From NCBI RefSeq assembly GCF_022627575.1, contig NZ_JADEYQ010000006.1, positions 124,001 to 188,000 of the forward strand: a DNA stretch of 64,000 bases, written 5' to 3'. The notes under the pieces were generated by a model, which worked only from the letters and a program-made list of their open reading frames with translations, searched no databases and was not told where the DNA came from. This stretch comes from Sphingobacterium rhinopitheci. Lineage in GTDB: Bacteria; Bacteroidota; Bacteroidia; Sphingobacteriales; Sphingobacteriaceae. Below are positions 1 through 9,452 of this stretch, in pieces. The translations under genes were made by a program, and so were the position numbers. The stretch's first letter is position 1. Every line of letters starts with the position of its first letter.

Positions 1-52
1 CGAGAGTAAAGCCCAGAAGAAAAGAGAAGACAAAGAAATTAAAAACAATAGT

Positions 53-86
53 AAAAAAGGTGAGATTTAGATCTCACCTTTTTTTT
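53..86 (+). terminator. Rho-independent terminator, probably of a gene ending left of the window
   Basis: GGTGAGAT (59-66) pairs with ATCTCACC (71-78) around a TTAG loop, flanked by six A on the left and eight T on the right. The A/T tracts would let it work in both directions. The Lys-rich bases 1-50 may be the tail of an upstream plus-strand gene, but the frame cannot be fixed. Confidence 0.75.
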
Positions 87-290
87 CAAAAGCCAACCTC
101 CTTAAATACAATTGAACAAAATTTAAAGTTATTCCATAAACTTCCCAAGCCACAGCGTACATCTTTCTCGGCAACACTTAAACAATAGCACTCCTTCTGC
201 ATTCTTTAATCAACGGTTTATTTCTTTACTTTGTAATAAGAGCTACAACAAACAAAGGCTATTAAAATTCATTATAATTAAAACAACAAT

Positions 291-1925
291 ATGAAATCTT
301 TTATAAACAAACCTGAAGATATAGTAAAAGAAGCGATTGACGGATTATTAATTAACGACAAATTAGCCAAACTTGATCGTTTCCCCGAAATCAAAGTTGT
401 ATTAAGAAATGATTGGGATAAATCTAAAGTCGCCTTAGTTTCTGGTGGAGGATCTGGACATGAGCCTGCACATGCCGGATTTGTTGGTGACGGTATGCTA
501 ACAGCTGCTGTATGTGGTGAAATATTCGCATCCCCCTCTGTAGATGCTGTTCTATCTGCTATAATGGCCGTGACTGGCGACGCCGGTTGCCTTCTAATTA
601 TAAAAAATTATACCGGTGACCGCTTAAACTTTGGCTTAGCAGCCGAACAAGCACGTGCTCTAGGCTACAAAGTAGAGACCGTAACTGTAGCGGATGACAT
701 TGCTTTGGGCGCTGATGTAAAACAGCGAGGAATAGCAGGAACAGTATTCGTCCACAAAATAGCTGGTTATTATGCTTCTATAGGTAAAAATTTAGAAGAA
801 GTCGCTACCATAGCACGTCAAGTAGCAGAAAACACAGCTTCGATAGGATTAGCGCATACAGAATGTCAAATGTTTACAGGACAAAAAGAAGCACGACTAA
901 AAGAAAATGAAGTAGAATTAGGATTAGGAATACATGGCGAGCCAGGTGCTGAAGTAATAGCGCAGCTCCCCATAAATGAACTAATATCTATAGCAGCTTC
1001 TAAAATCGAAAACCATTTTAACGATCCTAATGCTAAATATGCTGTTCTAATAAACAATTTAGGTACTGTAACACCTATCGAGATGAATGTAATAGCCAAC
1101 GCTTTCAGTAAAACTAAATTAGCAAAGCAAACAAGCTATATAGTTGGCCCTGCAGCATTGATGACAGCATTAAATATGAATGGTTTTTCGCTATCAGTGT
1201 TGAAATTGACAGAGCAACTAGAAACAGGATTATTAGCAACAGTAGAACCTGAGTCATGGATCTGCGCAAAAAAACTTAGTCATCCAGCAACAATAACTAC
1301 ACCGCAACTTAGCGCGTTATTACCGTATAAGGTCACTAAGAATGAAGCTGTAGCATACATCATCACTTGTATCGCTAATACTTTTATTACCATAGAACAA
1401 GATATTAACGAATTAGATGCTAAAGTAGGGGATGGAGATGCTGGAGCAACTTTTGCATCGGTTTCAAAATTCATTCTTAAGAATCTAGATAAATTACCAC
1501 TAGCAAACACAAAAGAAACATTAGAAAGTATCGGCCGTATCTTCTCGAGAGAAGCTGGTGGATCTAGCGGCGTATTAATGTCTATCCTTTTCTTGGGAGC
1601 TGCCAACAACTATGAACAACATCCAAAGCTCGGCAAAGCCTTGTTAGCTGGCCTAGAACGCATGAAAACCTATGGTGGCGCAAAAGTAGGCGATCGCACT
1701 ATGATCGACGCTCTAGAGCCCGCATTTAAAGCCCTAGCGGAAGACCAGACTATTATAGAAGCTGCAATTGCATCACGCCAAGGAACAGAGAGCACCAAAC
1801 AAGTAAGCAAAACACTTTACGGCAGATCTTCTTATATCCCTGAGGAGCTACTGTTAGGGATACAGGATCCTGGCGCTGAAGCCATGACACGTGTATTAGA
1901 GAATTTAGTAAAGAAGTTAAAATAA
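291..1925 (+). CDS. dhaK: Dihydroxyacetone kinase, fused DhaK-DhaL (ATP-dependent)
   Basis: This enzyme phosphorylates dihydroxyacetone (and often glyceraldehyde) with ATP to feed glycolysis at the triose level, in the cytoplasm. Residues 1 to about 335 are the DhaK substrate domain, with SGGGSGHEP at 51-59 and GIHGEPG at 213-219; His215 is the expected residue that binds the substrate covalently. Residues about 350-544 are the DhaL ATP domain, with DAKVGDGDAG near 376-385 holding the Mg-binding aspartates. At 544 aa it matches single-chain kinases of the fungal/Citrobacter type rather than the split PTS-dependent enzyme. It stands alone: 200 nt of spacer precede it and a hairpin plus the 3-kb repeat island follow. 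The family call is firm; the physiological substrate is inferred. Confidence 0.93.
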   Translation: MKSFINKPEDIVKEAIDGLLINDKLAKLDRFPEIKVVLRNDWDKSKVALVSGGGSGHEPAHAGFVGDGMLTAAVCGEIFASPSVDAVLSAIMAVTGDAGCLLIIKNYTGDRLNFGLAAEQARALGYKVETVTVADDIALGADVKQRGIAGTVFVHKIAGYYASIGKNLEEVATIARQVAENTASIGLAHTECQMFTGQKEARLKENEVELGLGIHGEPGAEVIAQLPINELISIAASKIENHFNDPNAKYAVLINNLGTVTPIEMNVIANAFSKTKLAKQTSYIVGPAALMTALNMNGFSLSVLKLTEQLETGLLATVEPESWICAKKLSHPATITTPQLSALLPYKVTKNEAVAYIITCIANTFITIEQDINELDAKVGDGDAGATFASVSKFILKNLDKLPLANTKETLESIGRIFSREAGGSSGVLMSILFLGAANNYEQHPKLGKALLAGLERMKTYGGAKVGDRTMIDALEPAFKALAEDQTIIEAAIASRQGTESTKQVSKTLYGRSSYIPEELLLGIQDPGAEAMTRVLENLVKKLK

Positions 1926-1937
1926 CAACAGCATAAC

Positions 1938-1982
1938 AAGGAGTTGAATATAAAGCTTAGCGCGTTAATATTTCAACTCCTT
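1938..1982 (+). terminator. Hairpin downstream of dhaK
   Basis: AAGGAGTTGAA (1938-1948) pairs with TTCAACTCCTT (1972-1982), and the stem extends inward with ATAT/ATAT. No long U tract follows, so it is a likely 3'-end structure but not a textbook terminator. Confidence 0.5.
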
Positions 1983-2196
1983 CAATCTATCCAGTAGTAA
2001 CTGCAATTTTTACAAAAAGTGAATCTCCCTCTATTCACCTTAAACAACGCGCAGAACAAAAAAAACAAAGCAAAAAAACAAAGTATCCGACCTCTGAACT
2101 ACTGGTCCGTTGATTTTTGAAGTTCTGTGGTAAAGATCCTTTAATTTTTTTATGGTTTACGGACAAAATATTTTCCAACATATGTTACATTTTGTA

Positions 2197-3535
2197 CTTG
2201 CGATTCGCTTGCTCGCAATGACGTTTTTTAGTTCGTCATTGCGAGGAAGAATGACATGGCAATTTGCTAGGTTAAAACAGATTGCTTCGTACCTCGCAAT
2301 GACGTTTTTTAGTTCGTCATTGTGAGGAAGAATGACGTGTCAATCTACTAGGTTAAAACAGATTGCTTCACATGCTCGTAATGACGTTTTTTAGTTCGTC
2401 ATTGCGAGGAAGAATGACATGGCAATCTACTAGGTTAAAACAGATTGCTCCACATTCTCGTAATGACGTTTTTTAGTTCGTCATTGCGAGGAAGAATGAC
2501 ACGGCAATCTACTAGGTTAAAACAGATTGCTTCACATGCTCGCAATGACGTTTTTTAGTTCGTCATTGCGAGGAAGAATGACGTGTCAATCTACTAGGTT
2601 AAAACAGATTGCTTCACATGCTCGTAATGACGTTTTTTAGTTCGTCATTGCGAGGAAGAATGACACGGCAATTTGCTAGGTTAAAACAGATTGCTCCACA
2701 TGCTCGTAATGACGTTTTTTAGTTCGTCATTGCGAGGAAGAATGACGTGCCAATCTACTAGGTTAAAACAGATTGCTTCACATGCTCGCATTGACGTTTT
2801 TTAGTTCGTCATTGTGAGGAGGAATGACGCGGCAATCTACTAGGTTAAAACAGATTGCTCCACATGCTCGTAATGACGTTTTTTAGTTCGTCATTGTGAG
2901 GAAGAATGACATGGCAATCTACTAGGTTAAAACAGATTGCTTCGTACCTCGCAATGACGTTTTTTAGTTCGTCATTGCGAGGAAGAATGACGTGTCAATC
3001 TACTAGGTTAAAACAGATTGCTTCACATGCTCGTAATGACGTTTTTTAGTTCGTCATTGTGAGGAAGAATGACATGGCAATCTGCTAGGTTAAAACAGAT
3101 TGCTTCACATGCTCGTAATGACGTTTTTTAGTTCGTCATTGTGAGGAGGAATGACGCGGCAATCTACTAGGTTAAAACAGATTGCACCACATCCTCGCAA
3201 TGCCGTTTTTTAGTTCGTCATTGCGAGGAAGAATGACACGGCAATCTACTAGGTTAAAACAGATTGCTTCGTACCTCGCAATGACGTTTTTTAGTTCGTC
3301 ATTGTGAGGAAGAATGATGTGTCAATCTACTAGGTTAAAACAGATTGCTTCACATGCTCGTAATGACGTTTTTTAGTTCGTCATTGCGAGGAAGAATGAC
3401 ATGGCAATTTGCTAGGTTAAAACAGATTGCTCCACATGCTCGCAATGACGTTTTTTAGTTCGTCATTGTGAGGAAGAATGACATGGCAATCTACTAGGTT
3501 AAAACAGATTGCTTCACATGCTCGCAATGACGTAT
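2197..3535. repeat. Tandem array of 16 palindromic ~82-bp units
   Basis: Units start at 2231, 2312, 2394, 2476, 2558, 2640, 2722, 2804, 2886, 2967, 3049, 3131, 3213, 3294, 3376 and 3458, a period of 82 bp with three units of 81 bp. A half-unit precedes the first (from about 2197), and the last ends near 3533. Each unit is an imperfect inverted repeat: CGTCATTGCGAG pairs with CTCGCAATGACG, and inside it CAATCT pairs with AGATTG around a nearly invariant AGGTTAAAA loop. The junction between units is TTTTTTAGTT. Substitutions cluster at a few positions (GCGAGG or GTGAGG; CTCGCAATG or CTCGTAATG; four bases after AATGAC). No ORF or transposase accompanies it. It looks like a REP/MITE-type palindrome amplified in tandem. 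Confidence 0.92.
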
Positions 3536-4811
3536 AAAAAAGGAATCAAAATGCGCTATTAGTATGAATATTGATCGGTGCAAACACATAATTTCAATAC
3601 CACGTAACCTATATCAACAAAAATACATTATACTAAAAATATTAGTATAAAAATCACCTAATCAAACCTGTTGAAAAACAGCAAAATATTTAACCACATA
3701 CAAACAAAAAAATAGACTACAAAGCCTAAGTGGCTTAAAACAACACAAAATACAGAAAATAATAAAAATTTACTTTTTAAAAATATAGATCTCTTAAATA
3801 CTGATGTTTAAAGACACTAACTACACCTTTAATTAAATATAAAAACAACCCAAAAACATGATTGTTAACCAAAAGTTAATTAAATACATGAGCTAAAAAT
3901 ATTAACCAAAAAGAAATAAGTGACTCTGTACACAAATTAAAGCCTATTAGCCCCCGCTAATTAACCAGCGTAAAAGCAAGGATAAAAGAATAGTAAAACA
4001 CATCTAAAATTCACGCCAAAACACGGAATATCAGCTTACCTCAAGGTAAAAAAAGCTACGACACAATTCCTATAACTACACAGCTCCCCTCCTCTACCGC
4101 ACACAACAAAAACCATAGCTTGCAACACTCAACTTTATAACTAAGCAAGGTAAATCAACTTTAACAGCATGTTCAACTACCAAGAACCACGTCTACAATT
4201 AAGGCTATAAACAAGAAACGATAACCCTAAAACCAAATAGAAAATAGACATAAAAATAAGCTCTTCTACTTTGTTATATTTAAACAAAATACAGGTCAAA
4301 AAAAAAGAAATTCGCAATACTTTATTGATACGTACTTGGGTATATTAGTCGACGTCAAAAGGAAATTCCTATGGGTAAAAAAAGCACCCTATAGCCATAT
4401 GAATTTATCAATAAGCAGTAAGCTAAAAACCTCACAAAATACCGGAAGACCTAGCGACAAACCTTTCAATAAATACAAATTAGTAAACAGCTACTTCAAT
4501 TAGAAATTGAGTAAACAACAGGACTATTTACAATAGCAAAACAGCGCAGCTATTCAGCGCTTATACGAACCACCTTGTACATTATAAAACGATTTTTTGA
4601 AAAGAAACACAAAGGAGCGCAGAGGTTATATCCCCCTTAACTCACACTAACATGTAATTAAAATAGATCAAAAAAATTAGGTTACACAAGATTTGCAGTC
4701 CTATAAATACAAATAAATAAGATCCGGAAGGGTATCGAAATAGCAGGTAATATCAACCAATATAAGTACAATAATTAGGTAACCTATTTCAATATACGAA
4801 AGCTTCCAAGC
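3536..4811. other. Gene-free A-rich spacer
   Basis: About 1.28 kb between the repeat array and the M16 peptidase terminator. No ORF of useful length, tRNA-like cloverleaf or strong hairpin was seen. On the plus strand A visibly outnumbers T and G is scarce through much of it. With the array it makes a 3-kb island without recognisable genes, probably decayed or inserted DNA. Confidence 0.6.
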
Positions 4812-4851
4812 AAAAAAAATGTGAAGCCCTTTTTAATCAGACTTCACATTT
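4812..4851 (-). terminator. Terminator of the gpsA-hemF-M16 operon
   Basis: On the minus strand AAATGTGAAG (4851-4842) pairs with CTTCACATTT (4826-4817) and is followed by a T tract (4816-4812). It lies 80-120 nt beyond the stop of the second M16 gene. Confidence 0.75.
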
Positions 4852-4932
4852 ATATAGTTTCTACCAGGCTAGAATTGTAGCCTTTACAGTGCAGCAGAAT
4901 ATCCTAGAATATCATAAATACAGCGAATAGGA

Positions 4933-6213
4933 TTAATTCAACTGCCCTACTACAACTTTCACCATCTTATCATAATCAAAGTATTTATGTGCGATCTCCT
5001 GCACCTTTAATGGATCCATTGCATTCATTACATCTGCATAATAATCATAATAGCTCAAATCCATACCTGAATAATAAACAGCTTTATATTTATCTGCATG
5101 TGAAAATATACTCTCTAAACTACCCAAAAGAACACCCTGCATATAATTACGCACTAATGCGATTTCATCCTCTTCAGCAAGCTCATTACCCAATAACTTA
5201 AACTCCTTTTCTATTTCATCCATGGTCGCCTGTGTCACATCTACCCCAACCTCCGAAGCAATAGTAAAAAAACCTGCGTGCTGTAAGCTTACCGCAGCAG
5301 AGCCAATACTATACGTATAACCTTTGTCTTCGCGAATATTACGCATCAAGCGAGAGCCAAAAAAACCTCCAAAAAGCGTATTTACAAATTGTAATGCCGG
5401 AAAATCAGGATGCTCACGATTAATAGAATGTCCTCCTATACGAATTGCAGACTGTAATGACTCTGCTTTAAAATCTGTTATAATCTGACTTTTCACTTCA
5501 CCTAGTACGAATAAATCTTTATCGCGATCGGAATATGTATTTTCCCATTGCTGGCCAAAGATAGAATCTACAATAGCCAACACATCCTTAGTAACATTAC
5601 CTGCTACAAATAATGTGCAATTGCTGGGTTGAATCTGCTTATTATATAACTTCAATAAACTTTCTCTGGTAATCGCGTCAAAAGCTTCTGGAGAAGGCAC
5701 CGCCCCATATCTATTATCACCGAATACATTTTGATAGAAAAGACGTCTAGCTATAAAATCATTCTTTTTTAAAGATATCTCCAATGACTGCTTATTATTA
5801 CGTACATAAGTATCCAACTCTTTCTGCGGAAATATAGAATGCTGAAGAATATCTGATACTATAGGTAATACTTGAGCTACATGCTTGTGCATGGTATACA
5901 AAGTCAACGAAGTATGATCAAAGCTGTATTCTGGCATCAAATAAGCACCCAAAAAATCAATTTCATCTGCTATTTGCCCACTAGTACGGCTAGAAGTACC
6001 TTCTTTGAACATAGCTGACAACGCTGTGTTCATCAATGTAAGCTCATGCGTATCAAAATGATTTTCAAAGACAAACTCAAATTTTATCAATTCCAATTCT
6101 GGAGATTGAAAGACAAAGGCTTTCAAGCCATTAGCATATTCAAAAGATTCAGGCTCATGGATGGCCAATTTATTAATAGGTTGAAACGCCGGTGCAATAG
6201 TTCTATTCAACAT
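4933..6213 (-). CDS. M16 family peptidase, non-catalytic subunit
   Basis: An insulinase/pitrilysin-fold protein of about 426 aa without the zinc-binding HxxEH motif. It carries the C-terminal-type signature with Arg and Tyr (RNIREDKGYTYSIG, roughly residues 300-315) that completes the active site of the partner. It should pair with the catalytic subunit encoded just upstream, forming a two-chain M16 protease. The start at 6213 (MLNRT) has GGAGG five bases before the ATG; an in-frame ATG at 6225 (MEDQ) is the alternative. Either start overlaps the end of the upstream gene, which suggests translational coupling. No signal peptide is visible. The heterodimer is inferred from family knowledge. 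Confidence 0.88.
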   Translation of the reverse strand: MLNRTIAPAFQPINKLAIHEPESFEYANGLKAFVFQSPELELIKFEFVFENHFDTHELTLMNTALSAMFKEGTSSRTSGQIADEIDFLGAYLMPEYSFDHTSLTLYTMHKHVAQVLPIVSDILQHSIFPQKELDTYVRNNKQSLEISLKKNDFIARRLFYQNVFGDNRYGAVPSPEAFDAITRESLLKLYNKQIQPSNCTLFVAGNVTKDVLAIVDSIFGQQWENTYSDRDKDLFVLGEVKSQIITDFKAESLQSAIRIGGHSINREHPDFPALQFVNTLFGGFFGSRLMRNIREDKGYTYSIGSAAVSLQHAGFFTIASEVGVDVTQATMDEIEKEFKLLGNELAEEDEIALVRNYMQGVLLGSLESIFSHADKYKAVYYSGMDLSYYDYYADVMNAMDPLKVQEIAHKYFDYDKMVKVVVGQLN

Positions 6214-7456
6214 TTGATCCTCCATTTGATTTATATAATAATGTTGATGAATTTTCTTTTACAAAAAGCATATTTGCTACTTCTTTTATTTGTTTAGCAT
6301 CGACTTCATCATATTTGGCTACTTCCTTATTATAATCTTCAGCCGAACTAAGGGCCTCGTAATACGCTAAATTCATGGCTTTATCTAAAATCGATAATTC
6401 AGAAAACAATAAAGTAGATTCAATTTTATTTTTAACTTTCTGTAGCTCTTCCTCTTCTACAAATTCAGCTTTAATACGTTCCAATTGTTCCCAAATAGCC
6501 GCTTCCGCCTTTTCCAATGATACGCCATTAGAAGGTTTGCCTTCTACGACAAATAGATTGGGATCAATACTTCCCATTAGATAAGCATTAATCTCGCTAA
6601 AAATAGGTTCATTTTTGACCAAAGCTCGATATAAACGAGAGGAAGAACCTCGAGATAAAATGTCTGATAACAAATCCATCGTTTGGTATTCTTTGGAAAG
6701 ACGATCAGGACCATGAAAAGCGATGTAAATACTATCTACAGGAACATCAGCCTCTGCTATCTCCCTTCTGGATTCGGTTTGCTTAGGCTCGACAGATAGA
6801 TTACGCACTATCTCTTCACCAGAAGCAATATCACCGAACCACTTTTCAGACAACCGTTTTACTTCTTCAAAATCAACATCACCCGCAACAACCATTACGG
6901 CGTTATTAGGGCTATAATATTTAGTAAAAAAACGCTTTACATCATCCATTTGAGCTTCCTCAATATGACTTATCTCTTTACCAATAGTAGCCCAACGATA
7001 CGGATGTTCCTTATAAGCGAGCGGGCGCAACTTCAACCACACGTCACCATAAGGCTGATTAAGGTAGCGCTGCTTAAACTCTTCGATAACCACTTGACGT
7101 TGAACATCTAAACTTTTCTCACTAAAAGCTAAGCTCAACATACGATCACTCTCCAACCAAAAAGCAGTTTCTAAATTATTAGCTGGCAATGTCAGATAAT
7201 AATTTGTGATATCATTACTTGTAAAGGCGTTATTCTCACCGCCTACCAATTGTAATGGTGCATCATAACTCGGGATATTTACCGAACCTCCAAACATCAA
7301 ATGCTCAAATAAGTGGGCGAAACCTGTCTGATCCGGAGACTCATCTCGAGCCCCCACTTTATACAATATATTGACAACAGCCATTGCTGTATTGTGATCT
7401 TCATGCACTAATACAGTCAATCCATTGTCTAATTTAAACCTTTTGAAATTTATCAT
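6203..7456 (-). CDS. M16 family zinc metallopeptidase, catalytic subunit
   Basis: 417 aa. HLFEH at residues 48-52 is the inverted zinc motif HxxEH, and Glu125/126 supplies the distal zinc-ligand region. The order (MINFKRFKLDNGLTV start, FGG after the zinc motif, AGDV in the middle) is typical of the mitochondrial processing peptidase/PqqL-like branch. It has no signal peptide, so it is probably cytoplasmic, degrading peptides or processing proteins. It overlaps the non-catalytic partner gene by 11 nt (counting from 6213) and lies 21 nt after hemF, so the four genes gpsA-hemF-M16-M16 are probably one transcript. Confidence 0.93.
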   Translation of the reverse strand: MINFKRFKLDNGLTVLVHEDHNTAMAVVNILYKVGARDESPDQTGFAHLFEHLMFGGSVNIPSYDAPLQLVGGENNAFTSNDITNYYLTLPANNLETAFWLESDRMLSLAFSEKSLDVQRQVVIEEFKQRYLNQPYGDVWLKLRPLAYKEHPYRWATIGKEISHIEEAQMDDVKRFFTKYYSPNNAVMVVAGDVDFEEVKRLSEKWFGDIASGEEIVRNLSVEPKQTESRREIAEADVPVDSIYIAFHGPDRLSKEYQTMDLLSDILSRGSSSRLYRALVKNEPIFSEINAYLMGSIDPNLFVVEGKPSNGVSLEKAEAAIWEQLERIKAEFVEEEELQKVKNKIESTLLFSELSILDKAMNLAYYEALSSAEDYNKEVAKYDEVDAKQIKEVANMLFVKENSSTLLYKSNGGSNVE

Positions 7457-7477
7457 TGATTAGTTTTATACCAATAC

Positions 7478-8377
7478 CTATTCTACCCAATTCACACCCT
7501 TGCGCAAATAATCTAGCGTCTGCTGCTCCGCTGATCCTGGAATAGCCTTAAAATCATAAAACCAATTTGCCTGCGCAGGCAAGCTCATCAAAATAGATTC
7601 TATTCTACCATTTGTCTCAAGACCAAATTTAGTACCAGAATCATATACCAAATTAAACTCTACATAACGTCCTCTACGTAACAGTTGCCAGTCTTTATGC
7701 GTAGTAGTAAATGTATCTTTACTGTGTCTATTTACTAATTCTGTATAAGTAGGCGCGAAAGTACGCCCTAAATCACAAGAGAAATTAAATATTTCTTCGT
7801 AAGACAACCCTGTCTTTTCTGGAGTTAGTTTATCATAAAAAACACCACCAATCCCGCGCGTTTCATTGCGGTGCTTGATAAAGAAATAATTATCCGCCCA
7901 AGTTTTAAACTCCGCATAGAAATCAGCATGATGTTTATCACATACATTCTTCAATTGCTGGTGAAAAAACGTGGCATCATCTGCTATGACATAATGTGGT
8001 GTCAAATCTATCCCACCACCAAACCAACGCATATTTTCATTCAATTCGAAATAACGAATATTCATATGAATGATAGGTACATGCGGATTATTAGGATGAA
8101 TAACAATAGATACACCTGTAGCAAAGAAGTCCTCTTCGTCTACAGCAAAAGCTTTCTTAATAGCCTCCGGTAATTTACCATAAACAGCCGAAAAATTTAC
8201 ACCCCCTTTTTCGAAGAGATTACCGTTCTGAATAATACGTGTTCGACCACCGCCTCCGCCATCTCTTTCCCAAATCTCTTCTTGAAACTTAGCTTTACCG
8301 TCTAAAGCTTCAAGGGCAGCACATATCTCATCCTGTATCTGCTGATATTCCGCAGCTATTCTTTCCTTATTAATCAT
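7478..8377 (-). CDS. hemF: Oxygen-dependent coproporphyrinogen III oxidase
   Basis: Converts coproporphyrinogen III to protoporphyrinogen IX by two oxidative decarboxylations using O2; a cytoplasmic step of heme synthesis. The 299-aa length is normal. GGGGGRTR near residues 40-47, HMNIRYFE, WFGGGIDLTPHY and RGIGGVFYD are all characteristic of HemF. Its ATG follows the gpsA stop with a single base between them, and the M16 pair follows 21 nt later. Its presence points to at least facultative aerobic growth. Confidence 0.97.
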   Translation of the reverse strand: MINKERIAAEYQQIQDEICAALEALDGKAKFQEEIWERDGGGGGRTRIIQNGNLFEKGGVNFSAVYGKLPEAIKKAFAVDEEDFFATGVSIVIHPNNPHVPIIHMNIRYFELNENMRWFGGGIDLTPHYVIADDATFFHQQLKNVCDKHHADFYAEFKTWADNYFFIKHRNETRGIGGVFYDKLTPEKTGLSYEEIFNFSCDLGRTFAPTYTELVNRHSKDTFTTTHKDWQLLRRGRYVEFNLVYDSGTKFGLETNGRIESILMSLPAQANWFYDFKAIPGSAEQQTLDYLRKGVNWVE

Positions 8378-8378
8378 T

Positions 8379-9389
8379 TTATATAAAAATTTTGGCTAAT
8401 TCAGCTACTTCTCGTGTCGCCGACTTATGATTATATAACACTTGATACACCATATTACAAATAGGCATATCCAAATTATGCTTTTGAATTATAGATTGAA
8501 TACAGCCTGAAGCATAGTATCCTTCAGCCACCATATTCATTTCCAATTGAGCAGATTGAACGGTATATCCTTTACCAATCATATTACCAAAAGTACGATT
8601 ACGACTAAATTGAGAATATGCAGTAACTAATAAATCACCCAAATATGCCGACGCCTTAATATCTCGAGCTCGAGGAGACAATGCATTAACAAAATAATCC
8701 ATCTCTCGAAGTGCATTAGATACTAAAACCGCTTGAAAATTATCCCCATAACCGAGTCCGTGACACATACCACCTGCTAAAGCATATATATTCTTAAGAA
8801 CAGCGCCATATTCTATCCCCATTGTATCTGGAGAGATCACTGTCTTAATATAATGCGATGCAAAAAAAGTAGCTACTTTTGTCGCTAATTCTAGGTTATT
8901 ACATCCAAAAGTTAAGTAAGACAATTTCTCTTGTGCCACTTCTTCCGCATGACAGGGGCCTGCTATAACAACAATATCTTGCAGACTTATATTATATTTT
9001 TCCACTAAATAATCCCCTACTGCTTGATTTTCATCAGGAATAATCCCCTTAATAGCAGACACCACGATTTTTCCTTTAAAATCTGCCTCACAAACATCTT
9101 TTAGCGCATCTTTCAAATAAGCCGCCGGTGTATTAAGCACAATAATATCAGAAGCTTGAATTACATCCTTTGCATCTATATATATATTATGCGGAGCAAC
9201 TTTTATTTCTACAGCAGATAAATAAGATGGATTATGCTTAAAACTAACGATGTAATCCCGATCCTCTTCCTTCCTCACCCACCATAATACATTTTTAGGT
9301 TGAGTATTGTCGGTCAACATTTTGACCATAGCAGTAGCCCAACTTCCACTACCTACAATTCCAATTTTCAAACTAGTTTCCTTACTCAT
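8379..9389 (-). CDS. gpsA: Glycerol-3-phosphate dehydrogenase [NAD(P)+]
   Basis: Reduces dihydroxyacetone phosphate to sn-glycerol-3-phosphate for phospholipid synthesis. From the chosen start the protein is about 336 aa: IGIVGSGSWATA at residues 9-20 is the nucleotide-binding loop, VSAIKG and EYGAVLKNIYALAGG hold the conserved lysines, and the C-terminal helical domain is complete. An upstream in-frame start at 9422 would add 11 residues ahead of the Rossmann strand; MSKETSLKIG at 9389 fits the family better. It is the first gene of the minus-strand operon, divergent from the acetyltransferase gene 63 nt away. Confidence 0.95.
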   Translation of the reverse strand: MSKETSLKIGIVGSGSWATAMVKMLTDNTQPKNVLWWVRKEEDRDYIVSFKHNPSYLSAVEIKVAPHNIYIDAKDVIQASDIIVLNTPAAYLKDALKDVCEADFKGKIVVSAIKGIIPDENQAVGDYLVEKYNISLQDIVVIAGPCHAEEVAQEKLSYLTFGCNNLELATKVATFFASHYIKTVISPDTMGIEYGAVLKNIYALAGGMCHGLGYGDNFQAVLVSNALREMDYFVNALSPRARDIKASAYLGDLLVTAYSQFSRNRTFGNMIGKGYTVQSAQLEMNMVAEGYYASGCIQSIIQKHNLDMPICNMVYQVLYNHKSATREVAELAKIFI

Positions 9390-9452
9390 TATAGCAAAGA
9401 TACTTAATTTTAGTATCTTCAACAGCTATAGAATACTCTAAATGCTAAGCGA

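Noticed and set aside
1-70. Lys-rich open frame at the left edge, possibly a gene tail
   Set aside because: More than one frame is open. One ends at 7-9 and another runs into the terminator loop; nothing identifies the real one.
2197-3535. CRISPR array
   Set aside because: Units of 81-82 bp repeat over their whole length with no unique spacers, and no cas genes are present.
4600-4640. ACACAAAGGAGCGCAGAGG resembling a widespread dispersed repeat
   Set aside because: Only one short imperfect match in the window; too weak to call a repeat.
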